From assembly GCF_026151205.1 (NCBI RefSeq), contig NC_087081.1:12544340-12608339 (forward strand): 64,000 nucleotides of DNA. Direction: 5' to 3'. This document shows positions 1-12,599 of this stretch, piece by piece. Both the position numbers and the translations under genes were made by a program. The notes under the pieces are model-generated. The model saw only the letters and a list, made by a program, of their open reading frames with translations. It made no database searches and was not told the DNA's origin. This DNA is from Bolinopsis microptera (Eukaryota > Ctenophora > Tentaculata > Lobata > Bolinopsidae). Position 1 is the stretch's first letter; each line of letters starts with the position of its first letter.

Positions 1-1774
1 AACTGCACCATAGTTGTCTGTCATATTTAGATTGTAGTTCTAACAAAGCTTTCTTAAGATTATTCTTGAATATACTGATAGGAGTGGAGAAGTCTATTTC
101 ACTCGTTGACTTACGGCAGTGATTCCAAATACTGGTTGATTGGTAGATGAATAGTGAGGACGGAGTGGGTGGGATGAAGTAGTTGTCTCGTCTTGGTGAC
201 CTGTTGAATAAAGAGAACATTGAGACTGGTGATTGGAACTTATTAATTTTAAACATTTCCAGTAAACAGTGCAACTTATGAAGATTGTGGACAGTCAGGA
301 AGTTATACTCGTTACAGATTGGTTTACTGTGTTCTAGTTCAAAGAAATCTTTGCCTAACATCTGCTTGATAACTTTACCGGTCTTATCCCTAGTGATAGG
401 CCTTACTCTGGCACATGTTTTGAACTTATTGAAGTACGCATCATTATCACCAAAGAGAATTCTTATGCATTTCTTTTGTGTTTTAAATATGGCTTCTAGT
501 TTATTATTTGATACACCTCCCCAAACAGATATTCCATAACATAGGTGTGATTCAAAAAGGGTGTGGTACAGGTCCTTATAGAGTGTTTTAGGTACACAGC
601 GTCTGATTCCACATAGTCTACCAATCTCACATTTCAATTTACGATTTAACGCTCTCAAGTGAGCATCCCAGTTCAGTTTTTGGTCAATAATGACTCCAAG
701 AAACTTAGTTTCCTCTACCTTTTTAATTATTATATTATTCAGTGTCAGTTCTAATTCATTGGTGTTTGAATCTGGTTCATTTCTACAGTTCGGCTTAAAG
801 TGGATATAACAACATTTCTTTGTGTTGATATGCAGCAAGTTACTCTTCATATATTGATGAACAAGTTTAAGAATTTTGTTAGCTTTGCAGTAAAGTGTTT
901 TTATACATTTATCTACAACAAATATGTTGGTGTCATCGGCAAAAAGTATAAACTTACCTAGGTCTGATACTCTATATATTTCATTGATGTAGATAATGAA
1001 AAGCAAGGGACCTAATACTGACCCCTGAGGCACACCAAACATTACAGACAGTTTTTCGGATTCTTCTCCAAGTACTGAAACATATTGCTGTCTATTAGAG
1101 AGGTAACTGGCTATTAATTTATTTGCAGTCCCTCGAATTCCATAATCATTCAGTTTTTTAAGCAGTTTATCATGACAGATTGTATCAAAAGCTTTACTTA
1201 AATCAATGAAGATGCCTAGTACATGATTTTTATCTCTTAGTGATTTTTCAATGTAGTCGACAGAGAAGTTAAGTGCATGGCTTGTCGAATGATTTTTTCT
1301 GAAGCCATATTGATTTTCATATAATAATCCTTGCGACTGAAAGAAACTGTAAAGCCTGGAGAATATAATTTTCTCAAGTATTTTACCAAATATCGCTAAG
1401 GTTGAGATAGGCCTGTAATTTTCAAGAAGCTCAGCATTTTCTTTCTTATATATTGGACTTATTTTACCTACTTTTAGGTCGTCTGGAAAAACTCCCTGTT
1501 GCATACATTCGTTATACAATACCGATAGTAGTGGACTAATTTTGCCTGATACTGCCTTTACTATATGTACTGGTATATCACTAGCCTTGCCATTCTTTAG
1601 TTCCGATATGATCTTAGCCACCTCTTCAGGTGAGCAGTCATGTAGATATATATTAGCTGTATTCGATTTAGGTAAGAGGTCACAGAAACTTGGAAGCTGA
1701 TTAATTTGTATTTCTCCTAGTTCTGTGTAGGCTGCATTAAGGTTAGATGCTAGACTTGCCAAAAGCAAAAGTTC
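1..1774 (-). mobile_element. LINE reverse transcriptase, 5'-truncated, runs off left edge
   Basis: Reading the minus strand from about 1774 towards base 1 gives one open frame of about 590 codons with no stop before the window edge. It contains reverse transcriptase signatures in order: YRPIS near 1410, FIDLSKAFDT near 1200, GVPQGSVLGPLLF near 1020-1050, and the catalytic box FADDT at about 929-943. A C-terminal region with ESHLCYGISVWGG and IWNHC, typical of CR1/Jockey-like LINEs, follows. A stop just upstream (about 1776) and the lack of an endonuclease domain indicate 5' truncation, usual for LINE insertions. The 3' end lies outside the window. The family name is uncertain; the assignment to a non-LTR reverse transcriptase is firm. 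Confidence 0.88.
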
Positions 1775-1799
1775 TTACTTCTTTCTGATCAAGGTATTC

Positions 1800-2380
1800 C
1801 ATTAGCGTTGCATTACCATTAGCCTTAGGTAAAGGTATAAAATTCGATAACTGTTTTATCGTCTTATCGGTATCCGCGTGGTTTTCTGATCTAATTCTAC
1901 CGGCCGAATGGCAAAGCGATAAAAATTATTTTTCATAACACATCCGCGTTTTCCAACCAGTTTAAGTTAAATAAGGTTAACGGTGACCAGTCCTGTGGAC
2001 AATGACATGGAGCCTATTACGTATGACTATAAATTTATAATAATGCAATTCACAGTTTTTGGGAGTACCAAAAGCGCGCAAACTGAATATATTTAACGCG
2101 CGAATCTGTTTTTGAAATAAACTGAAAGTGAAAGAGAATCTAATTTGTAATTGCATCGCGCGGGGAATAATGTTGGTCACGTACGTGTAATAGACAATAG
2201 TAAAACTACACTATAAGTATACGAATACCTAACGATTCCCTTAAAAATCGTTCATTTTGATGTCCGTTTTTAACTTTAAATGGATACAATGAGATAAAAC
2301 TATGTTGTCGGAATTAGACAGTAAATAAACAATAATGAATAAAAATAAGTCACTAGTAGTAGTATAGCAATAAGCAAATA
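1800..2380. other. Gene-free AT-rich stretch
   Basis: No coding region is supported. A segment at about 2119-2188 (ending in a GCGCGGGGAATAATG block followed by TTGGTCACGTAC) recurs in direct orientation at about 5053-5105, so both lie in a dispersed repeat or mark two copies of one element. Confidence 0.5.
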
Positions 2381-2389
2381 ATAATGAAA

Positions 2390-2873
2390 TTATTGCTCCT
2401 TAATTCGTGAATTTTTCATAAGACGCAAACTTGCGTTAACATAAATAAGGTCATGCTGCTTGTTAACTGTGAGGCGGTTTCTTTTTTTGTTAATCGTCCA
2501 GTAGTACAAGCTCCAATTCGTCTCACAGGGTGAGGCTGATGTTGATTGCGACAGCGCTTTCATAGCAAAACACTGTAGTTGCGTATTCGGGTATCTCGCA
2601 ACCGAAGTTGCTCCACCAAGAGACTGGACCGTCAGAATCTTGGCTAAAACTTGAGGCAGCGTCAGTAGAGAATAAGCCTCTTTTCTCTCGGTAGAACGTG
2701 TACTGCGAAAGTATCTTCTTCTTTGTTGCGCCGTCACACCACGTGTCCATGACATCTAGAAAGTAGAAACTCCTTCCAGACATCCTGATTCGTGTGTTGA
2801 TCATATCCCTGATATATAAGCCGGGTGAACACAAAACCCTACTGAATGTAGGGGGGAATGGAGCTCGAGCCAC
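2390..2873 (-). pseudogene. hAT transposase C-terminal remnant, frameshifted
   Basis: The minus strand carries two overlapping frames that together resemble the end of a hAT-family transposase. The upstream frame (2873 down to about 2600) has YFLDVMDTW and a WWSNFG motif like the WW-containing dimerisation region. The downstream frame (about 2610 to 2390) continues with LQCFAMKALSQSTSAS, CETNWS and KKRNRLT, which matches the conserved LSQ...S.CE.NWS segment followed by an RLT motif in hAT dimerisation domains. A frameshift around 2600 separates them, and nothing of the DDE core is recognisable, so this is a dead fragment. Confidence 0.68.
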
Positions 2874-2879
2874 CTTTTG

Positions 2880-4164
2880 TTGGCAAGACTAACCATATCG
2901 CTTTTATAGTTTCAATTGCGAAAAGCAAAATTTGCTAACTTTAAGGTGAACAGATAATATTTCTAATAAATTACACCGATGAAACCAACAGGAATCTTAA
3001 GACTATTGTCTGAAAATTTAAGCAAGACTATTATCGGCTCGAGAATTGAGCATAAATAGTCGACTTCTATCCAGAAACACTAGCGGAGTTTTAGGGCCTG
3101 AAACGTGCATGCTTGCGCGCTAAAACTCTTTTAGCTCATCTAGAACATGTAAAATTGCGGGAAACGATGGCGTGTCGACGTGTTAATATTTTAAATCTGA
3201 TTAACGTTCCTTTATATGTTCCGAACCTTAAAATCTTTTAGCGAACGCATTCACAAACTATTTTTAGTGAGCGTTCCGTACGTTCACTACAACTAAGCCG
3301 GGTGTCTATCAAAGTAAATACTTATACTTTGACTCTTTGACAATGACATCAACTGTGTGGAACCCGAAATCCTAAAAAGAGTAGATATTGACAATATAAT
3401 CCTTAATCTGTTTAACGGTGCTACTGCTATTAGTATTGTGGATGGAGATTGGAGATGCTCCCGCCCATTCATGCATGGCGGATTATCAATATTGTCCCAA
3501 TGTCCAAAATAGGAAATCTCACCGAGGCTGACAACTACATTAAATGGATCACCATCATCAATTGTCAGCAAAACTCTCAACCGCATGATCCTTATCAGTT
3601 GAGAGAGACCCGCTCGGGGTATTCTGATGAACATACTGACAGCATGCCTACGGTATCCGTATAATATTCCAAGGCCCATAAGTTAGCCTGATTCGACACT
3701 ATAATGGAAAAATTCATTCTTGCAGGAGTTATGCAAGGGAATACGCTACCTGTTTGTCATTACTTATATTGAAGCTGTGTTGTGCAAAAGTCATAGAAGG
3801 TCGTGATCTTGGCTTCAAACTCGTTCTAATAGACCAAAATCATATATAAGACCATGAAGATTATACTTTTCCGAGCCACCGTTGAGCCTGTATTGTTCTA
3901 TGACTGAGACCCATTGGATATCAGTTAGTTGCTGTCTGATAACTATAAGCGTATCAATGGCTGTTACAGTAGGCCCTCAACAGTTGAATACCATCCCCAA
4001 TCCAACAGTGATGATTAGTCGAAGCATAATGAAACTAACCAGGTATTTAGCAAGACACAATTGTTAGAATCTTAATTCTATTTGTAGCTTGTTTTTGTAC
4101 TTACATATTACTAACCCTGTATCTCACTTTAGCAAAGGTTTAGTTCCAGTGATTGTATATACAG
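2880..4164. other. Gene-free stretch
   Basis: Only short open frames occur here (for example 3293-3679 on the minus strand, 128 residues), with no recognisable domain, no paralogue in the window and unremarkable composition. I see no supported gene. Confidence 0.45.
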
Positions 4165-4893
4165 TGTTGGGGTAAAGGGACTCCAGAAGGCAGACAAGGC
4201 TCGACTCCAGACTCTAGTTGAAGTAACAGAAGAGAGAGGAGTGTCCAGTGTTTAGTTGACTCCAGACTCTAGCGAAGCAGAAGGGAGAGGAGTGACGTTG
4301 TCGACTCCAGACTCTAGCGTAGCAGAAGGGAGAGGAGTGACGTTGTTTTAGTGATCCCACAGATTCCAGTCGACAGATACTATCTGTGTTCTGTGACGTG
4401 GAAAGAGTGGTAAGTAGTTTATAGTTATAGTTTAGTAGTTTAGTCTAGGAGTTCCCGCTTCCTCTTTCACTTTCATTTATAGTTTCACGTGGATTACCTT
4501 TCACTTTACTCACGGTAGTTTTCCCCCAGGGTTTTTTATTATAGTTATCAGTTCCAGTTTAGTTGAAGTCCTCATCATTCAGAAGTCCCTCATATAGTAA
4601 GAAGAACATCATCATCAGAGTAGTAGTTTTAATTTAATAGTTGGTTAATCTAATAGTAAAAAGACATTATTTAGTTTAGTATTGAATTGTGTATTAGTTA
4701 GAGCAGTGTGAGTTACTGAGTCACACCAATCACATTTCAATCACTCATTCACTACTTGAGGGTGAGTACATAGAGTAACAAGGTTACATTTGAAACACCA
4801 TTTATTTGTATAACCTCTTTATTCATCTAATTTGTATTTATAATAATTGAGTATTATTTGTTATTTAATTAACCCAAGAACAGGGTTCCAACA
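4165..4893. mobile_element. Candidate solo LTR
   Basis: The segment begins TGTTGG and ends CCAACA, the short inverted termini typical of an LTR, and is 729 bp long. Its first part holds three copies of a repeat of about 45-55 bp starting GACTCCAGACTCTAG (4208-4345). The flanks are only weakly similar (ACAG before, ACAA after), so a target-site duplication is not convincing. No gag or pol sequence is adjacent. Confidence 0.33.
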
Positions 4894-4899
4894 ACAATG

Positions 4900-6060
4900 A
4901 TGAACTGGCCGATCAAGCACTTTTTGGGATTCCCAGCATGAAATAACAGCACCTGTTTCAAAACAGTTAAAGTTAAAGATTAAACTTACCGTTGCCTAAT
5001 TCTGAGAAGATGGAACGCACACGTACCCAGAAACTGAAACTTAATTGTTAATGCTGAAAGAGAATCTAATTGCGTCGCGCGGGGAATAATTTTGGTCACG
5101 TACATCATTTTGTGTTCCCTTTTAAATACAATTACCAGTGCAGAGAGTGGTTTCAGAAACGCAAATTCAACTTGCAGTTGCAAAGATGAATTTACCTGGG
5201 AACGGTACCTCGCTCAGGCTTTTGTATTTATTAAGTTAAACACATTGATTTAACATTGAACATATTATGGCGATTAAAAATATGCCTATAGCAGATAGGG
5301 CGGAATGACAGGTTCAGCAACGCCCAGGAATTACAAGCAGCAAATTCTGCTACTGCTAGTGCTATCACGGAGAATCAAAGCAAATATTATAGTGGTACCG
5401 TGGCATGTCCATTCTTGGTCAGCGTTGTATAGGTTGCATGGATAAGTCCCTGCTTGCTGTTGGCGTTGCTGCGGTGAGGCTAGCTGGAACAATTGTCGGA
5501 GAACTCTTTGGCTTCGTACTCTCTTCACTTCTTTCTCCGCACAAAACTGTTTAATCCGTGGGAGGCCCTGTTATTCAAATAAAGTTCTGAACCGTCAATC
5601 AAGCGTTTAGTTCTAAAACTGGTTATGGAAATTGTAGTTTTGTAGCTTTTCTCATAACTATCGTCCTATCGAACTGCTGATCAATAAACATCACGCGGTT
5701 TGCTACAATCAAGTTAATATAAGGGGTCGTTTACATATCAGCAGATGGGTCTTCCAAATTGCAAATGATTACGATTGACCATATGATATTGTAATTTTGG
5801 CACAATAGCACAATACTAATAGCGATACCCGGATTTAACATTTAAACAATTTGTAATCGTATTGCCATGCAGTGTTTGTGTAACTCAAGTTAGTAATCGC
5901 TTTTCTTGTCAAAAAGTTAATATTTATTTCCTTCGATGGTAAATTATTTTGTCCTAAATTCATATATTTTCTAATAATATAAAATTGGTTTAAGACCAAT
6001 ACAATGTCAATAAGTCATGTGGCATGTAAGGCGCCAAAGACAAATTGCTAAAAAGCGCGG
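4900..6060. other. Gene-free stretch
   Basis: No coding region is supported. The block at 5053-5105 repeats 2119-2188. The rest is AT-rich unique sequence as far as can be seen. Confidence 0.45.
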
Positions 6061-6061
6061 C

Positions 6062-6272
6062 GCAACTGCTGAAAACTGCCACTAACTGCCACTAACTGCC
6101 ACTAACTGCTGCAAACGGCGCGCGCAGTGCGTGGGCGCGATTGTAGCAGTTAGTGGCAGTTAGTAGCAGTTAGTGGCAGTTTGTAGCAGTTAGTGGCAGT
6201 TAGTAGCAGTTTGTGGCAGTTAGTGGCAGTTTGTGGCAGTTAGTGGCAGTTAGTAGCAGTTAGTGGCAGTTT
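6062..6272. repeat. 10-bp tandem repeat arranged as a hairpin
   Basis: Units of GCCACTAACT run at about 6077-6108. After a GC-rich spacer (about 6113-6146) the reverse-complement units AGTTAGTGGC, AGTTAGTAGC and AGTTTGTGGC run about a dozen times to 6272. The two arrays can pair to form a long hairpin with a GC-rich loop. Confidence 0.85.
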
Positions 6273-6289
6273 CTTTGCACTTAGCTCCT

Positions 6290-8950
6290 CCTGTGTATAG
6301 TGCATATTGACAGTGTATAGGGGTTAATTAGGTATGAACTACAGTACAGCTGTACTTACACCTACATTCACAAGCATGCAAGCTCACCTGGTCCAATGAG
6401 CGGGAAACAGAGGACAAGGTCTGGTGACGTCATAGTCACGTGACCTCATAGGCTCATAATCACGTGACCTCAGACCCAATCAATGATCAATTAGGTTTGG
6501 GCATGGTCAGCCCCCTGTCAACCGATCTTGAGGTGACGTACGACACCTCGTTTACGCAATCAATGTCTGAAAGGCTACACACGTCGCATATGAGGACAAA
6601 AGCGCGGGTAATTTTGGCACCACTGTAGAGTGGTGCCAAAATCGTTGGGTGGGTTCATGGCTAGAGCCCTTTTTACCGCCGTGAGGCGGGCGCGCGCTAC
6701 TGCAAGCGCAAGGGCTCTGGATAGAGCAAAGGTAGGTACATTGTAGGTTTATAACCTACCAGGACGCGCGCAGAGTTTGAAACAACCATTTTACGAGTAT
6801 CACCCGTTAATGGTTAAGTTGTATGTAAGACCCGCGGAGCACAAGTGTGCGGCTCCCCTGTATCGTAGAAACTTTACAGGGGGTTCACTATAGGGGGCAC
6901 GACGTGATAGAACAACCATCATAGTAACAAATATTATTAAATATATATAATAACGAGACTTTTAATTACTATTCATAATTGTCAAAAATTATAACATTTA
7001 ATACTTGAAAAAAATCGGTTAAAAATATTATGGTAAGAATTAATTTTTCTGAAAAATGCAAATGCAGGCTCCTCTGTATCGTAAAAACTCTACGGTATAG
7101 TGAAAACTCTACACTGTAGTGAAACTACGATGGGGGTCACGACGTGATACAAATTCATCCATGATCCAGCCTACTGGTCTAGTTTATTTCTTGCTTCTCT
7201 CACTTATGCGAGATAGAAGGGAAATCAATTTGTAGGGGGAAAAACCCAAACTCAATTGTTACATTAATAATCTTGGTCTAACGAGAAATTAAACATAGTT
7301 TTAGTTGCACGTGACATGAATGAATCTATAACGACTTCTAAATACGTCAATTGCTTAATATAAGTCAATTGCTTAATATAAGTCGAGTGCTGGGAGTCTT
7401 TAGTGTGGAATTTTGATACTATATTTCACATTGATTGATGGGGCCGGACCTATATAAAATTTAATTTAAATGGAGACGTACATGCAGTTTGTTGAAAACA
7501 ATATGAAATGGAAATGGAATCGACGCGACGGAAAAGATAAGAATGGCAAGATTGAAAGATTACACACTTATAAAAAATAATATACAGTAGTCGATCAGGC
7601 TATTGGTTGTAACGTTTACAATAAGAAATTTGTCAGAGACTAATTCTTAGAGTAGTCCTTGTATTATAGAACGCTATCTGATTCAATAGTTTAAATCGCG
7701 GGAAATGAGTTATAGTTTCATTGTTATAATATTGTTGAGTTTCTTGTTTCATTGAAAATTTCTTGTTTCATTGCTCAAGGGCCTCTCACAACATATTGCA
7801 CATAAGTGTTTCCATTAGGCCGTGATTGTTGTTCTTTTTTTTCATCTCCTGATACAATTTTAATTGGTCTGAGCAATGAAACAACTAATATGAGCAATCA
7901 CAGCACCACCAATCTCTGAGAGATAATCGGTCAGTGATGTAAAAACAGTCATAATAATAAATCAATCATAATAATAAATCAAATCATAAATACAATCAAT
8001 ACAATGGGAAATATGAAATACAAATAATGGCACTCTGAAAGACTCCGAAAAAGGAACTAACAATTAGTTGGTCCTAGTATTTATCCCTATTGTCTAAAAG
8101 TTTTAAGAGAACTCTCCTTAAATTATTTTATACCAGGACACTTCAACATAGACGCATATTCGGCCCCCAATAAGGGGCCAAAATTGTCTCAATTATGTGA
8201 CTGTATAATAGAATTATTATTATTATCTTATTCCTGCCCAAACATGGTGGCCATAGTTATTCAGTTTTATGATAGCTAAATAAGTATATTCATTTATTTT
8301 ATATAGACATATAGTCTTCAAAACTCAGCTCAAATTTTTTTACTCAACTTCGCTATATTTTGTGTTATAACAAGTGAAAAGATTGGGATGCTGTTCAGAA
8401 TTTAAAAAAATATATGGTTACACCAGGCTGACCTCAAGGAAGTGGTGCAGGAAAACCATTAACATGCACTGTATCGCTTTGCTGGCCCCTTCTACCGATA
8501 TTCAAATCATTAACCTAAATAGCATACTTATAGTTCATGAACCTTTAAGTCATGGGAAACACAGCTGTAGTCCTCTCAGATTGGAGTGCTAAGAATCCAG
8601 GTAAATAAAAAGTAGCTCCTTTTTTACCTTGTTTGAAGAATAGAGAATAAATTGTGTTGTATTTAATCTTGATAATAGGCTTAAGTATAATTACCTTATT
8701 TCAGCTCCTGTTCCAAAGAGGGGCACTTTCGTGGACAGACACAAGGATGTGCCTTCTCTGCCAGAGTGGCAAAACTATTTAAGGTATTGATCATGATATG
8801 ATTTTTAGAGTATTTAGATTTTGGATTATATAGCCTGAACAGTTTCACTGTCTCAGTGAATTCCAAATATCGGTCAACTTGAAGATTGTTGTGCAAAGTT
8901 TGCACTTAAATTCTTTTTGATGCTTTTTATATTTGTTTGAAGCTGCATAT
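6290..8950. other. Gene-free stretch with small palindromes
   Basis: No gene is supported. Two CACGTGAC sites lie at about 6435-6470. Short inverted repeats occur at about 6610-6645 (TTTTGGCACCACT and its complement), 6664-6715 (AGAGCCCTT / AAGGGCTCT) and 6740-6760. A phrase ending CACGACGTGATA appears twice (about 6899 and 7139). An 18-bp unit is duplicated at about 7345-7382. Confidence 0.5.
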
Positions 8951-8962
8951 GGGCAATTTCGC

Positions 8963-10048
8963 GTCAAGTAATTCACCATTTGCATAGAAATTGTAGATTT
9001 TAATGGTCCCACAGGGCCATCTGAATAATATACAAGCATGAAAAGGTGTTATAAAGCAAGGTGGAACCATTTGCTTGATGATGCAAAAGACCACAACCTT
9101 TTATGTGTTGTAGTTCATGAGTTATGGGCATTTGAAAATGTCAAGTAATTCACAGGGCAAAATTTACACTATTTATAATTCTGCAGAAACATCACGTTTT
9201 GTGCCCATGTGTGTACACTGAATGTGTAATAAGCGGTGTACATAAACACTAAATCATTGTTTGCAAGTATGTATGGTTACTTTACTGAAAAGTTTATCCA
9301 TGTAAACTCTAATTGTTATATACATGTTATCATTCATGTCAAGTAAGTCACATTCCTGTGTCCAGTAATTCACTGTGTGCCTTTTCAGTGCAGATTTTGC
9401 TGCTTTAAGAGGTTCTTGTTTGCACCCTGCTTTGTAACTTACGTTCTTTTGAGTTAATGAAGAGATATCAGTATAATTCATGATTTTTCAATTTCTACTA
9501 ATTTGTTAATTGGCCAATTACTGTTTGGTATTTTTTATTGCAATTATTAACATTTTAATGGGGTTAAATTATTAAAATTAGATATAAATTTCTTTCTATC
9601 AGCATGCATAGTAATCGGTATTATATCCTGGAACAGAAAAAGGTAACCACAGTTTTTACATGTTTTAAAAGTATTTTAACAATTTTTAATACAATTAAAT
9701 TTACCATTTTAATGGAATTAAATTATCAAAATTTGATATAAACTTCATTATTTTTACCAGTTTCAATGTATTATTACTTATTGACATCACTTATTGCATT
9801 ACATAATCGTAAATTGCTTTATATAATTCTTTCAAGTCAATGTGAATTACAGGGACAAAACTTGTGAATTACTTGACAATGTGAATTACTGGACACCTAT
9901 ACTGACAAACTGGAAGGCCCATCCATTCTAAAAACTAGTTGATCATGTCCTGCAATAAAAGTTAGAAGTACAAGGCAGTTTTAAGGTAAAAGGGATGGAA
10001 ATTTGGCACAGAAAAAAACTTTTTGGTAATCGCTGTCAAGTAATTCAC
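8963..10048. repeat. Dispersed GTCAAGTAATTCAC motif cluster
   Basis: The 14-mer GTCAAGTAATTCAC occurs exactly at 8963, 9140 and 10035, and with one or more changes at 9338 and 9363. Its reverse complement GTGAATTACTTGAC occurs at 9864, with related copies at 9842 and 9881. The spacing is irregular and the sequence between copies is not obviously repeated. Confidence 0.7.
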
Positions 10049-10790
10049 TCAAAAAATAAAAATATTTGGGAGCGCATAAATCAGAAATGGTATAAATCAT
10101 GTATCAAAAAGTTGGTAATCGTTAAATGTTACCTGATGTAGCTAATAGAAAAAGATAATATGGTTTGTTAGGAAGTTATATTCTCCATTTTCGATCTATG
10201 TGAAGAAATGGCAGTTTTAACATATAAAATTGCTAATAATTGCAGCAATTTCAAAATGCGATAGGAAAAAGGAAAATTAAGATATTTACAAACGGTCTTT
10301 TATGTCTGGTAGTGCAAACGGTTGGCTTCAAAATATAATCAAAGAAAAATAAATTGCTAAAAATTTTATATTTTAATCCTGGTTACCATTTGCCCGAAAT
10401 TGCCCATATAACATCAGCTGACATTCTGTAAGTTCTGTTAATTATTTATTTATTTTATCTTTTTTTCATGCCATACACACTGTTGAATCTTGGAAATTAT
10501 CCATTACATTCCATTTTTGAGTCCCAAATTCTAATTTACTGCTACAATAAGGAAAATTTATTCTAGCTTTGAAAGTATGAATTAGCACTCTTAGAGATGT
10601 TGTCGGCATGATAATATTGAAACAAGTCACCTTATCCAACTATTTGAGAAATGCTTAAAAATAAATTAAGGAGGACACAGTTTTCAATGATCTCAGAAAC
10701 CTACTTGAACTGACAGGCTCCTTAAAGTGTTGTCCATCTTAAACTGAATAATTTCACTTCTTGAAACACCCCAGGAGCTATTCGACGAGA

Positions 10791-12479
10791 ATGAACAAGA
10801 ACAAGAAATGTATGCACTGCTTTGCTGAATACAAGAATATGTCAAGTTTGTTGTCACATCTAGCAAACAACCATCATCCCACTGTCTCTTTCTCAACATC
10901 TGAATCTACAAGTGGCGAGCCTATGTGTGTTGTCTGTAGAAAAACATTTGCCTCTGTTAAAACTCTACAGAAACACATTCAAACGTCATGCAAGGGCTTT
11001 TGGAAGACACTGGATTGCCCTGTTAGTCTTTTTACAATTTAAGTATTGTTCTTAAATTTCTTTTTAAATATTCTTCTTGAAAGATTTGTTTTTCTCTGAC
11101 TATTTCTGAATTCTCATTAATTATTCGATCTTTTATTTCAGGACACAGCCGAGATCAGCGTTAAAACTGCTGGACAAAAGAGGCCTAAATTAAAATCTTT
11201 CTCAAACGATATGTCTAAAAGACCAAAAGTACAGCCTAAAACGAGTTATAAACCACAGATGGACCTAGATAATTTCTCAATACCATCACAGCTCCCTCCC
11301 TCTAATAAAAAATCAGTGAAAACAATAAACTCAGGCTCCTGTATTCGGCAGTTCTCCCGCCCTGTTGTCCCTCCACAGGCCACTAGTGGACCTGTCAAAA
11401 CAGTCAAGACTCTTACACCGTTATTACCTTCTTCGATCAGCAAGTTAAATAATAAAGTCAGTAAAACCTCAAAAAGTAAAAATAAGGCCCCTGTCAAAGA
11501 AAGAGTTTTCAGTAGCAGAAGTTTGGGTTTGGTTGATTTTGATAAAATACGGACTACAGCTAGGACGCGGAACATGGTACCTGGCTCGCGGAGTCTTCCC
11601 GGCTCGAGGAGTCTTCCAGATTTGTCTTGTAGCGGAACGTGTTACAAGAACTCCGCTAAAGGTAAACCTGTAAAACAAGTCTTACCCAAGACTGAGCCAG
11701 GTGCAGACGTCCAAGAAAAAGTAGAGAGACAACCGGAAGTAATTTTGCCAACCTCTCATCAGTCATCAGAAGGCCCTTCAAATTCTACTAGTACACCACG
11801 TAATGGGTCACCGAATGTTGCCATAGATCCTAGCAATCCTAGCAAAGCAACTCAGAATGGTGTCAACAAAGAGGTGAAGAGTTTCCTTATCCTCAAAGTC
11901 ATGCCCATTGTAAGTTTAATAATAAATAGACACGTGAACTGTTTACATTTTCTAACACAAATGCTTTGATATCTGTTTAAAAGTTTAAATAGATCTCTGA
12001 CTTGATTTGATAAAGCCTTTCAACTTCAGCTGTCAAGTAACAAAACGGGAATGCAAACAATTTTACCGAAACAACCTACTAATTCCTACCAGAAGATAAA
12101 GCCTAAGCCACAAATTGTTCTTCAGAACTCATCTAAACCGTTATTGGTCTTGAAAATCCCTGATATCAAAGGTTTGTGTGTTATACGGACTGATAATTTG
12201 CAACTTAGCATATTCGTGCACTGTATCTTCACAATTCACAAATATCGTGTATGTATCATCAATTGTGAACTTACCAGATGTTTTGTGCTAACCATACCTT
12301 TGTAAAATACCAATATTGCAGGAAACAGTCCGCAGCAGCAGTCTACGGAGCACAGTGGCATATTCGATAAAAACCCGGGTATTAAAGCCAACAAGACGTA
12401 CGGACTTACACCTACTAGGAAGCGCAAATCTCCCTCCGATAGCAGAGACGACACCGAGTTTGATGAGGAGATCAAATAA
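10791..12479 (+). CDS. Two-zinc-finger protein, four exons
   Basis: Exons at 10791-11021, 11142-11909, 12030-12171 and 12322-12479 have consistent phases and GT/AG boundaries and give a protein of 432 residues ending at TAA 12477-12479. Two zinc fingers lie at the N terminus: C7-x2-C10-x12-H23-x4-H28 and a CCHC variant C46-x2-C49-x12-H62-x4-C67. The rest is low-complexity, rich in Ser, Lys and Pro, with an SRSLPGSRSLPDL duplication and a basic patch (TRKRK) near the C terminus that could be a nuclear signal. The ATG was chosen because it lies 16 bases after an acceptor-like CCCCAG and directly before the fingers. I do not recognise an orthologue; a nucleic-acid-binding nuclear protein is the likely role. 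Confidence 0.75.
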
Positions 12480-12595
12480 CGCACTTTGATTGGTCAGTCT
12501 CCATCACGTGACTAAAATAACGCACTCTGATTGGTCACTCTCCATCGCGTGACTAAAATAACGCACTCTGATTCGATTGGTCGCTCTGTGAGTAA
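12478..12595. repeat. Triplicated repeat with CCAAT-type and CACGTGAC sites
   Basis: Directly after the stop of the zinc-finger gene, three imperfect copies of a roughly 50-bp unit run in tandem. Each has AACGCACT.TGATTGGTC (an inverted CCAAT box); the first two also have CACGTGACTAAAAT or CGCGTGACTAAAAT. The sites resemble NF-Y and bHLH (E-box) motifs and could act in the promoter or shared intergenic region before NSRP1. That role is inference. Confidence 0.6.
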
Positions 12596-12599
12596 TAAG

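Noticed and set aside
3293-3679. 128-codon minus-strand frame
   Set aside because: No domain, no paralogue and no splice context; chance frames of this size are expected.
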